Shown: piece by piece, positions 8,440-16,099 of the stretch | Position numbering within the stretch: position 1 is the stretch's first letter | How the letters are laid out: the number at the start of each line of letters is the position of its first letter | From: DATFVA01 sp963811905 | Lineage (GTDB): Bacteria; Bacteroidota; Ignavibacteria; Ignavibacteriales; Ignavibacteriaceae | Assembly (NCBI GenBank): GCA_963811905.1 | Contig: CAWETK010000006.1 | Location: forward strand, 1-64,000 | DNA: 64,000 nt | Direction: 5' to 3' | Translations under genes and position numbers: made by a program | The notes under the pieces: generated by a model | The model's input: only the letters and a program-made list of their open reading frames with translations | The model's database searches: none | Told to the model about the DNA's origin: nothing

Positions 8440-8760
8440 TTCGGTGGCTTCGATACAGCCTGCCCGATTGTTATTTCGCAAAGTGGCGGGCCATTCCCGA
8501 CCAAGTAAGCCCTGTCGGGATAAATCAGCCACCGCAGCAAGTAACACAACTCGACACAAAGTATATGTCGTGCTTCGATATCCCGCAGAGCAGGTCCGAT
8601 GTAGAATATAAGGTCAATAAATATGCGGGATTTCGTCCGGTAGCTGCCGGACAACAGCCCGCCGCTAAGGATATATAGCAAGGGCTGAACATTCCCGACC
8701 AACTATCCTATGTCGGGACAAGCCAACTACCGCTATATGTTACAACCGGCTACCGCTGTA
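8440..8760. other. block of nested inverted repeats, possible structured RNA or mobile remnant
   Basis: GC-richer than its flanks. Inverted pairs include TCCCGAC/GTCGGGA twice (8494-8521 and 8692-8719, 198 bp apart), ATCCCGCA (about 8579) with TGCGGGAT (about 8625), GTCCGGTAGCTGCCGGAC (about 8635) and CAGCCC/GGGCTG (about 8656-8686). The two TCCCGAC hairpins sit in similar contexts (CATTCCCGACCAA ... GTCGGGAYAA), so the block seems to contain a duplicated unit. No convincing gene on either strand. Confidence 0.55.
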
Positions 8761-8792
8761 AAAATGAAGCAAGGAAAGGTTTATGATTTCGG

Positions 8793-9791
8793 TCAGGCAT
8801 TCTGGCGGGAGGGTTTCCATTTGCGGAAGTATTCTGCAGATAGATAGGATCCGATGACGAGAAGGGATGCAACTCCCTGGGCAAGAAGTCCCTGGATATT
8901 CGGGAAGACTGCAAACCACATTCCTATCCATTCAGGAAAGGAAATTCCAATGGGTGTAGCAGGTATCCACCCGGCCTGCTGCATTTCCTGGACGCTCTCC
9001 CCTACCATCACCAGCAAAACTACTCCCAGCATTACACCGGTTAGAATTAACATCTTTTTATACGGAAGTTTTTCATTTGCAATGAATGTAAGTACGGCAA
9101 CTATACTTGTAAGTATCAGGCCAATTCCTACTCCGGCAATTACCAGTCCGGTCCCGGCTTCAAGTCTGAGCTGCTGAAGAAAAAGAACGACTTCAAATCC
9201 TTCCCTGTATATTGCTGTAAAACCAAGCAGAACAAATCCTTTAAGCAGTCTGTTTTTACCAATTTCATCGTCCGAATCTATTAGTTTTCTTCCACGTGTG
9301 GTATGATTGGAGATCCAGCCTGTCCAGTATACTTTGTGGAAAAACCAGTTCATTACAAGAAGGAGGACTGCAATAGCCAGAAGCCCGGTGGCGGCCTGCA
9401 GATCAAGTTCGGGTAAATTTATGGCTGAAATAGCGGCTACGACTACAAACCAGGTGATAACCGTAGTTATCAATCCCAATCCGGAGCCTATAATAATTCC
9501 CCGGTTATAGCTTTTATTATGCGCACGGCCGATGGCAGCAGTTATTGCTGCAAGCACAAGTATTGCTTCAAGCCCTTCCCTGAAAACGAGCAGTCCGCAG
9601 CTTAAGATTGCGGCACCGTTGCTTAGACTCCTGTCCTGTGCATCCGGCGCACCCGAAGCTGCAACTCCCTGCCAGATCATAACACTGATTACAATTAATA
9701 CACCAACTGCTAATAAAAAGTTCTTCCAGTTTAAGAGTCCGGTTCTTTTCCGGAACGAAATATTTTTCGATTTATTTTCATTGATATTCAT
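8793..9791 (-). CDS. FTR1-family iron permease
   Basis: 332 aa integral membrane protein of the Ftr1/EfeU family, which moves ferric or oxidised iron across the cytoplasmic membrane. It carries the two hallmark motifs REGLE (residues 71-75) and REGFE (196-200), each within a hydrophobic helix, and about seven to eight membrane segments. The N-terminus to residue 27 is charged and followed by the first helix (FLLAVGVLIVISVMIWQGVA). Unlike many EfeU loci there is no EfeO or EfeB next to it; the neighbouring + strand genes encode envelope proteins. In this window it is one of several iron-uptake routes. Confidence 0.93.
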   Translation of the reverse strand: MNINENKSKNISFRKRTGLLNWKNFLLAVGVLIVISVMIWQGVAASGAPDAQDRSLSNGAAILSCGLLVFREGLEAILVLAAITAAIGRAHNKSYNRGIIIGSGLGLITTVITWFVVVAAISAINLPELDLQAATGLLAIAVLLLVMNWFFHKVYWTGWISNHTTRGRKLIDSDDEIGKNRLLKGFVLLGFTAIYREGFEVVLFLQQLRLEAGTGLVIAGVGIGLILTSIVAVLTFIANEKLPYKKMLILTGVMLGVVLLVMVGESVQEMQQAGWIPATPIGISFPEWIGMWFAVFPNIQGLLAQGVASLLVIGSYLSAEYFRKWKPSRQNA

Positions 9792-9869
9792 ATTCTAAAT
9801 AGTAGTTTCATGTATCTCTGTTATTAAGATTCAATATAGATAAGAACCAGGCTTAAAGCAAGGGAGGCA

Positions 9870-9945
9870 GGGAAGCAAGGGAGGCAAGATAAAAGGAACA
9901 AGTAAGAAGATAAGAAGGTAAGAAGGTAAGAAGGTAAGAAGGTAA
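9870..9945 (+). repeat. purine-rich tract preceding the 8-bp array
   Basis: CAAGATAAAAGGAACAAGTA then AAGAAGGTAAG repeats, joined directly to the 8-bp array. The gap 9792-10335 has no gene; outside this tract and the array it is plain AT-rich sequence. Confidence 0.7.
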
Positions 9946-10236
9946 GTGATTGGTTGATTGAGTGATTGAGTGATTGGTTGATTGAGTGATTGGGTGATTG
10001 GGTGATTGAGTGATTGGCTGATTGGGTGATTGAGTGATTTGGTGATTGAGTGATTGGGTGATTGGGTGATTGAGTGATTGAGTGATTGGCTGATTGAGTG
10101 ATTGGGTGATTGGCTGATTGGGTGATTGAGTGATTGGTTGATTGAGTGATTGGTTGATTGGGTGATTGAGTGATTGGGTGATTGGGTGATTGGGTGATTG
10201 GGTGATTGAGTGATTGAGTGATTGGTTGATTGAGTC
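9946..10236 (+). repeat. 8-bp repeat array TGATTGRG, about 36 copies
   Basis: Imperfect 8-bp units (TGATTGAG, TGATTGGG, TGATTGGT, TGATTGGC) in tandem over about 290 bp. Because 8 is not a multiple of 3, all three minus-strand frames stay open and read the same octapeptide NHSITQSP. No start site or conserved protein supports coding. Confidence 0.9.
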
Positions 10237-10335
10237 ATTGGGTAAATTGGAGAGTGCTGATTTTAAAGCTGTATGCATCACATTTGAACGGAATGGTAAT
10301 ATTTAAACTTGTTCATAAAAAAGGAATTATTATTA

Positions 10336-11052
10336 GTGAACAGGCTTATATACATACCAACGGGATTTTTTCTGATGGGATTAATTTTTATCCCTTTTAC
10401 GCAATTGTCTGCTCACAGGGATGATTATATTGATGAGACGATTGTATATCTTACTCTTGAAAAGCAGGAAATGGAATTGGAATACTGGTTTGATTACGGA
10501 AGTGAATCAGACTTAAATTTCATAAACAATAATTTTGCTTCGGAATACGGGATAACAGACCACTGGATGATTGACGGCAGGGTAACTTATAACAGTCCCG
10601 GAATTAAAAGTTTCAATTTTCAATCCGGCCGTTTTGAAACAAGGTATAGATTTTTTGAAGAAGGCGAGAAACCTGTTGATATTGCAGTATCTGCTGAGGT
10701 AAACTCGGAAAAGACATTTACAGGCGAAAGTGAATCAGGAGTAGAGGGAAGGCTGATATTATCAAAAGATTTTGAAGAAAAGTTAAACCTGACATTAAAC
10801 CTGGCGGAAGAAACATTGTTTGAATCGGGAAATAGTTCATTTAACCCTTCATTCGGGTTCAGATATGATGCTAACAGTTTATTCCGTTTTGGGTCTGAAT
10901 TTAAATACAATACAGGTGATAATTGGGGAGCCGTAGTTCCCCAGGTATGGTTTACAATTGAAAAGGCTGTTACAATAAAACTGGGTTATTCTGCAGGTTT
11001 TGACAGAAACCCGGTAAATTTCGGACGATTAGCATTTGAAGTAGAACTGTAA
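10336..11052 (+). CDS. putative outer-membrane beta-barrel protein near the iron permease
   Basis: About 238 aa from a GTG at 10336, chosen because AAGGAA lies 10 nt upstream; a TTG at 10309 in frame is the alternative. A signal peptide (LIYIPTGFFLMGLIFIPFTQLSA) is cut before HRDD. The mature part is made of alternating strands typical of outer-membrane barrels (ELEYWFDYGSESDLNF, RFETRYRFFEEGEKP, NLTLNLAEETLF, GAVVPQVWFTIEKAVTIKLGYSAG) and ends in FEVEL. Family not named. It lies divergent from the FTR1 gene across the repeat array, so a shared metal-related role is only a guess. Confidence 0.65.
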   Translation: MNRLIYIPTGFFLMGLIFIPFTQLSAHRDDYIDETIVYLTLEKQEMELEYWFDYGSESDLNFINNNFASEYGITDHWMIDGRVTYNSPGIKSFNFQSGRFETRYRFFEEGEKPVDIAVSAEVNSEKTFTGESESGVEGRLILSKDFEEKLNLTLNLAEETLFESGNSSFNPSFGFRYDANSLFRFGSEFKYNTGDNWGAVVPQVWFTIEKAVTIKLGYSAGFDRNPVNFGRLAFEVEL

Positions 11053-11166
11053 GGAGGGACGTCATTGTGAATGGCGGAGCTTGTTTGAGTTATGACAGCC
11101 ATCATTTAGATATTTTTTCAGGTCCGTGAATTTTTTAATAATCTAAAGAACAATATGGAGATCAGG

Positions 11167-11718
11167 ATGAAGAAGTTTTTAGCTGACAGCAAATTCAAAT
11201 ATATTTTTCTTTTTCAGGTTTTAACCTGTTTACTGATCAACAACAATTTATATTCACAGGACGATCAGCACAAGAAGGATTTACAAAAGGACGATTCCGT
11301 TATGATTCACAGGCAGCATATGATACATTCTGACAGTCATATGGTTATGCCCTTCGATATGAATATGGCAACGCATTATTTCATCAAGGGGGACAAAGGA
11401 GGCACCTTAATGATCAAGACAAAGAAAACGGATGACTCATCACAAACTGCCTTAATCAGAAATCATCTTAAAAAAGAAGAGGAGTTATTTTCTAATGCCG
11501 ATTTTAAGGATCCGCAGACTCTTCACGGAAAAGACATGCCCGGCTTAGATGTATTATCCGCCTCAAAAGGAAAATTTGATGTTAAGTATTATGAAATACC
11601 TCAGGGAGCAGAGCTTATTTTTGAGTCCCGTGATACTACCGTAATAAGTGCAATTCACAAATGGTTTGATGCACAATTGAAAGACCATGGCAAGGATGCA
11701 AAAAGCAAGCTGGATTAA
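11167..11718 (+). CDS. periplasmic protein of metal-resistance loci, unknown function
   Basis: 183 aa from the ATG at 11167, where GGAGATCAGG gives a good ribosome site; an ATG at 11155 is in frame. Signal peptide with core YIFLFQVLTCLLINNNLYSQ. The mature protein is rich in His and Met (HRQHMIHSDSHMVMPFDMNM) and then contains a block I associate with uncharacterised proteins of copper loci: LIRNHLKKEEELFSNADF, DPQTLHGKDMPGL, GAELIFESRD, AIHKWFDAQLKDHGKDA. The His/Met content and position just ahead of the Cus operon suggest copper binding (inference). Confidence 0.6.
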   Translation: MKKFLADSKFKYIFLFQVLTCLLINNNLYSQDDQHKKDLQKDDSVMIHRQHMIHSDSHMVMPFDMNMATHYFIKGDKGGTLMIKTKKTDDSSQTALIRNHLKKEEELFSNADFKDPQTLHGKDMPGLDVLSASKGKFDVKYYEIPQGAELIFESRDTTVISAIHKWFDAQLKDHGKDAKSKLD

Positions 11719-11759
11719 AGAGGATTTGAAGAAATTTCTTTTTATTCCACTTCGTGGAG

Positions 11760-12137
11760 GCAAGATAAAAGGAACAAGTAAGAAGGAAGAAGATAAGAAG
11801 GTAAGAAGATAGGAAGATGAGAAGGTAAGAAGGTAAGAAGATAAGAAGGTAAGTGATTGGTTGATTGAGTGATTGAGTGATTGGGCGATTGAGTGATTGG
11901 GTGATTGGGTGATTGAGTGATTGGGCGATTGGGTGATTGGGCGATTGAGTGATTGGGTGATTGGGCGATTGAGTGATTGGGCGATTGAGTGATTGGGTGA
12001 TTGGGCGATTAAGTGATTGGGCGATTGAGTGATTGAGTGATTGGGTGATTGGGTGATTGAGTGATTGGGTGATTGGGTGATTGGGTGATTGGGTGATTGG
12101 GTGATTGGGTGATCTGCCTACGTTTCACTTCGGCAGG
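11760..12137 (+). repeat. purine tract plus 8-bp repeat array, closing hairpin
   Basis: CAAGATAAAAGGAACAAGTA and AAGAAGGTAAG repeats (11760-11850) lead into about 33 copies of TGATTGGG/TGATTGAG/CGATTGGG (11850-12112), closed by the hairpin CTGCC ... GGCAG (12113-12136) that matches the one at 8237. The remaining gap to 12524 holds a second hairpin (CGGAG ... CTCCG near 12143-12170), a few GATT repeats and then unremarkable AT-rich sequence. Confidence 0.85.
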
Positions 12138-12483
12138 TAAACTCGGAGCGGGATCTCCGTTTCACTCCGAATTGGATGATTGATTGATTGACGAACCCCG
12201 GCATATATATAGTTGCGTACAGGGTGCTCAAAGTAAATGCAAGACGTGAAAATTATCGGCTAAACATAAACTATGCTGCAGGGGAAAATCATTGTTGTGA
12301 TAATATGGCAAGAAACAAAAGAATAATTTGTCCCCTGGTTTCACCCCTGTTCGAAACTAAAAGCAGAATTTTGCATCCTACTGCATAGTTTTTATCCCAT
12401 TTTTGATAATTTTTATTACTGCGGATGGGAATTTTGTTCAGTAATTGCCATATTAACAAACATTTATACCCCCGGCATAGATG

Positions 12484-12514
12484 TTGCTTTTAAACCGGCG
12501 ATGCTATATGTTTG
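12484..12514 (+). promoter_or_regulatory. Bacteroidota-type promoter candidate for the copper locus
   Basis: TTG at 12484-12486, 20 nt, then TATGTTTG at 12507-12514, which fits the TTTG / TAnnTTTG pattern of the Bacteroidota primary sigma factor. It ends only 10 nt before the ATG at 12525, which would leave almost no leader. Whether this lineage uses that consensus is uncertain. Confidence 0.35.
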
Positions 12515-12524
12515 ACAACAATTG

Positions 12525-12950
12525 ATGAAAAGAAAACTATTCATATTAACTTTACTGGGAGTATTCCTGTTCTCATCGACAGGATTTCCGATTTCTCTTC
12601 ATATCTGCAGTATGAACGGATTGTCTTCCGCTTCAACCTGTAAAATGCACAAAGTAGTTAAAGAAGATCACAGCTGCTGCAGCAAGGAAGAAGAAACCCC
12701 TGTTAAAATAACCGTTAATCATTTTGACGGCTGCTGCCAGTTTAAAGTAGTAGAAAGAAATTTAACCGATCAGATTCTTACCACGGGTAATGATCTGAGT
12801 GTCAAATCCGGCGTAAATTCATTAGTAACCGGAATTATTTCTTCCTACCAGTCACCCTCTTTTTCTGATGCTTCTGGTTTCAACAGCAGCAGTTCTCCCC
12901 CGGTTTCAAATAACCATCTTTATTTAAATATCTCAGTACTTCTCATTTAA
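12525..12950 (+). CDS. HYC_CC_PP-like secreted Cys-rich protein
   Basis: 141 aa starting at the ATG at 12525 (a TTG directly before it is also possible). Signal peptide KLFILTLLGVFLFSSTGFP, then HIC, TCKMH, HSCCSK, DGCCQF and a C-terminal SSSPPVSN. This order of a HYC-like triad, CC pairs and a PP near the C-terminus is the hallmark of the HYC_CC_PP proteins found ahead of copper-efflux genes in Bacteroidota. Probably a periplasmic copper-binding or sensing partner of the Cus-type pump that follows 113 nt downstream on the same strand; its exact role is not known. Confidence 0.7.
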   Translation: MKRKLFILTLLGVFLFSSTGFPISLHICSMNGLSSASTCKMHKVVKEDHSCCSKEEETPVKITVNHFDGCCQFKVVERNLTDQILTTGNDLSVKSGVNSLVTGIISSYQSPSFSDASGFNSSSSPPVSNNHLYLNISVLLI

Positions 12951-13063
12951 TACCCTTACAATCTTTTTAAAGGGACAGGGATACCTGTACCCACAGTTAA
13001 TTCATAATGATTTAACAGGTTATGGATCAGACTATCTGATCGGAACATTGTAAGAGGATTTTA

Positions 13064-14344
13064 ATGAGAAGAATAAAGCAGGTAATATTTCTGATATGTT
13101 TTTTAACAGCGCCGGGACTGACATACAGTCAGTCGCTGGATTCTTTAACCAGCCTGGCCGTTAAAGTAAGCCCCAGATTGAAAATGCTCCAGGCAAAAAC
13201 TGAAGCTGCGGCGAACAGGATTGAGCAGAATTCCAATCTTCCGGATCCCACATTAACCTTAGGGCTTGCCAATTTACCTGTCAACAGTTTTTCATTCACG
13301 CAGGAGCCGATGACAGGAAAAATCATCGGCTTAAGCCAGGGCATCCCATTCCCCGGGAAGCTCGGTGCTGCTGCTGATGCAGCTTCAAAAGATGTTGAGA
13401 TTGTAAAACAGGAATACGACGACGCAAAAAATGAGATAATTAAAAATGTAAGCCAGTCATATTATGAGCTTTACTATATCCGTAAAGCGATCTCCATTAA
13501 AGAAGAAAGCAAAAAGCTGCTGGATGATATTGCCGATGTTGTAAGGACCAAGTATGAGGTCTCAACCGCGAGTCAGCAAAATATTCTTAAGGTTGAGCTT
13601 GAATTAACAAACATAAGCGACAACATCGAGGATCTGAAAGGCAAAGAGGCTTCTGCAGCTGCTGAATTGAATTCACTCCTGCTTCTTCCGCCGGAAAACG
13701 TAATTGCAACCCGCGAAATTCCTGATATAACATACCGGAAATATACAGTAGAAGAGCTTGATTCACTCGCCGTGCAAAACCGTGCTTATCTAAAAGGTTT
13801 CCGCATAGCGCAGGAAAAAGCATCGCTCCAGGAAAACCTGGCAAATTACGAGCGTTATCCAAACTTTAATCTTTCAGTTCAATATTCCCAAAGAGATGAG
13901 ATAGCCAAAACCAATACTCCCCTGACTGATTTCTTCTCGGTTATGGTAGGCATCAGTCTGCCTTTAAACTATGGCGGAAAGGTAACAGCCAAAATTCAGG
14001 AGACAGAATCAATGCAGGAAATGTATGCTCAGCAATATTCACTTGCACTTCAGGTACTGGCCGGAAGTTTCGGTTCTTCAATTGCAAAACTGAATTCGCT
14101 TGAAGAACGGATAAGACTGATAAAGGAAGCTGAATATCCGCAGGCACAGCAGACATTTAATTCAGCCCTTTCCAGCTATCAGACAGGACAGATTGATTTT
14201 ATAAATGTGATTGATTCTCAAAACAAGCTGTACCAGGTAGAGACGAGCCTTTACCGCTTTGAAACGGATTACCTGAAAGAAATTGCCGGTCTTGAATTTT
14301 TAACAGGATCGGATTTAACAAAGAATTTGGAACAGGAGAATTAG
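13064..14344 (+). CDS. TolC-family outer-membrane efflux protein (CusC-like)
   Basis: 426 aa. Signal peptide (QVIFLICFLTAPGLTYS), then two OEP repeats of paired coiled-coil helices typical of TolC channels (ALRVS-like SLAVKVSPRLKMLQAKTEAAANRIEQ; EEKASLQENL; SYQTGQIDFINVIDSQNKLYQ). It forms the outer-membrane exit duct of the tripartite pump. The stop is 2 nt before the CusB-like gene, whose ribosome site lies in its last codons, so the genes are one operon. GAGG precedes the start. Confidence 0.92.
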   Translation: MRRIKQVIFLICFLTAPGLTYSQSLDSLTSLAVKVSPRLKMLQAKTEAAANRIEQNSNLPDPTLTLGLANLPVNSFSFTQEPMTGKIIGLSQGIPFPGKLGAAADAASKDVEIVKQEYDDAKNEIIKNVSQSYYELYYIRKAISIKEESKKLLDDIADVVRTKYEVSTASQQNILKVELELTNISDNIEDLKGKEASAAAELNSLLLLPPENVIATREIPDITYRKYTVEELDSLAVQNRAYLKGFRIAQEKASLQENLANYERYPNFNLSVQYSQRDEIAKTNTPLTDFFSVMVGISLPLNYGGKVTAKIQETESMQEMYAQQYSLALQVLAGSFGSSIAKLNSLEERIRLIKEAEYPQAQQTFNSALSSYQTGQIDFINVIDSQNKLYQVETSLYRFETDYLKEIAGLEFLTGSDLTKNLEQEN

Positions 14345-14346
14345 AA

Positions 14347-16038
14347 ATGAAGAAGAAATATTTAATTATAACGCTTGCAGTAGTAGTTATTGCAGCTCTC
14401 GGGCTCATAATTGCAACGACGCTAAACAGCAGTTCAGAAGTTAAGACTGAAAAGCAGCTGTATACCTGCGGAATGCATCCTCAGATAATTGAAGACCATC
14501 CCGGCGACTGCCCCATCTGCGGAATGAAGCTCGTGCCTCTGAAGAACAGCACAAGCGGGAAAAGTGAGTCCGGTGAACGCAAAATTCTATACTGGCGCGC
14601 TCCTATGGATGCAAATGAAATCTACGATCATCCGGGTAAATCAAAAATGGGAATGGACCTGGTACCGGTTTACGAGGATGGAGGAGGAAACTCAGGAATT
14701 GTAAAAATAGATCCTGCAGTTGTTCAGAATATGAATGTCAATATTGCTCCGGTTCAAATGAAAAACCTGTCCTCAATTGTTACAACAAATGGCGTCTTGA
14801 AATCAAACGAAAAAACTGACTATATCGTAACAACAAGGGTAGGCGGATGGATTGAAAAGCTCTATGTCAATTATACAGGCGAGAAAGTAACCAGAGGTGA
14901 AAAACTAATGGATATTTATTCACCCGAACTTGTATCAGCGCAGCAGGAACTTCTTACAGCGCTGTCATACAATAACAGTGTTAACAAGTCATCCATAACA
15001 GAAGTGATGGAAAGCGGGAATGAACTTGTTAAAAATGCAGTAAGGAAACTGCAGCTGCTTGATGTGCCTCAGAGTGATATTGAAAAATTGAAAGAGACCA
15101 AAGATATAAAAACATATGTAACCCTTTACGCAAAAAACAGCGGAACTGTAATTTCAAAAGATGTGCTCGAAGGTCAGAAAATAAATGCAGGGATGCCGCT
15201 GCTTCAGATCTCTGATCTTTCCAATCTCTGGCTTATTGCCGACGTCTATGAATATGAACTATCAAAAATTGAGGCTGGCTCTCCCGCTAAAATAAAATTC
15301 AACTATATGCCGGGAGAAACTTTTGACGGCAAGGTATCTTTTATTTATCCGACGCTGGACCCAAAATCAAGGACAGTAAAGGTACGCATTGATATCAGCA
15401 ATGGAAACGGCAAACTGAAGCCCGAGATGTTCGCCAGTGTCGTAATAAACGGAAAAGATTTTGGTCCCTCCCCTGTTGTTCCTGAAAATGCAGTTATAAG
15501 GAGCGGCGCAAAAGATATTGTGATAATCTCTCTCGGAGACGGAAAATTCAAACCGCAGCCGGTTACACTCGGAGGTTACTCTAATGGTTATTACCAGGTT
15601 CTAAAAGGTCTGACGGAAGGGTCGAAAATAGTTACATCGGCTCAATTCTTAATTGATTCAGAAAGCAACCTTAAATCGGCGATAGGTATGATGCAGGATG
15701 CACCATCGGATTCCACGGCGGACGGAAATCAGATGGATATGAATGATACAAAAAAGATGACCGAAAAGCCGGTAAAGCTTGAGAAGAATACTGAGCTGAA
15801 GCATGAGCCTTCTGCGAGTGCCGACAAAACTCCCGAGAGTATAGTACGCGAGGGAGTGATCGATCTGCAGGCTATAGACAAGAATAACGACGGGAAACTG
15901 TTTCAGGATCAGATGGACTGGAATGTAATCTCTGATGAACCCGGCAAATGCCCTCTCTGCGGAATGACATTGAAGGAGCTGCCCATCGCACAGGTCAGGA
16001 AGAACCTGGAAGAAAATGGTTTTAAGGTGAAGAAATGA
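14347..16038 (+). CDS. cusB: RND efflux adaptor, CusB-like, with three metal-binding modules
   Basis: 563 aa periplasmic adaptor of a Cu(I)/Ag(I) efflux system. An N-terminal anchor helix (YLIITLAVVVIAALGLIIA) is followed by a heavy-metal-binding domain (YTCGMHPQIIEDHPGDCPIC, GMKLVP), a second degenerate one (YWRAPMDANEIYDHPGKSKM) and then the HlyD-type barrel-sandwich and beta-barrel domains (residues about 150-455). After an acidic Met/Lys linker, a C-terminal module of about 65 residues (DLQAIDKNNDGKLF ... DEPGKCPLCGMTLKEL) combines an EF-hand-like DxNxDG loop with a CxxCGM metal motif. The same module occurs twice in the protein encoded after cusA. CusB normally passes metal to CusA; the extra C-terminal module is unusual in my experience. 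Confidence 0.92.
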   Translation: MKKKYLIITLAVVVIAALGLIIATTLNSSSEVKTEKQLYTCGMHPQIIEDHPGDCPICGMKLVPLKNSTSGKSESGERKILYWRAPMDANEIYDHPGKSKMGMDLVPVYEDGGGNSGIVKIDPAVVQNMNVNIAPVQMKNLSSIVTTNGVLKSNEKTDYIVTTRVGGWIEKLYVNYTGEKVTRGEKLMDIYSPELVSAQQELLTALSYNNSVNKSSITEVMESGNELVKNAVRKLQLLDVPQSDIEKLKETKDIKTYVTLYAKNSGTVISKDVLEGQKINAGMPLLQISDLSNLWLIADVYEYELSKIEAGSPAKIKFNYMPGETFDGKVSFIYPTLDPKSRTVKVRIDISNGNGKLKPEMFASVVINGKDFGPSPVVPENAVIRSGAKDIVIISLGDGKFKPQPVTLGGYSNGYYQVLKGLTEGSKIVTSAQFLIDSESNLKSAIGMMQDAPSDSTADGNQMDMNDTKKMTEKPVKLEKNTELKHEPSASADKTPESIVREGVIDLQAIDKNNDGKLFQDQMDWNVISDEPGKCPLCGMTLKELPIAQVRKNLEENGFKVKK

Positions 16039-16099
16039 CTGCTTCAAATAATCCCGGCAAAGTAAAAGTACTAATTCATTCAGGATTCAGGAGAATCAG

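Noticed and set aside
8421..8702. A 93-codon minus-strand open frame
   Set aside because: It runs through the nested hairpins, has poor protein character and no ribosome site; the hairpin structure explains the sequence better.
8440..8760. Integron attC sites
   Set aside because: Hairpins are present but I could not find paired core sites of the form RYYYAAC and GTTRRRY in correct positions, and no integrase is in the window.
9853..10281. Long minus-strand open frames encoding NHSITQSP repeats
   Set aside because: They follow automatically from the 8-bp repeat, exist in more than one frame, and have no ribosome site or unique sequence.
11850..12112. Possible CRISPR array
   Set aside because: The unit is 8 bp with no spacers and no cas genes are present.
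12188..12388. A 66-codon + strand frame before the copper locus
   Set aside because: No ribosome site, no recognisable protein features, and it begins in the tail of a repeat.
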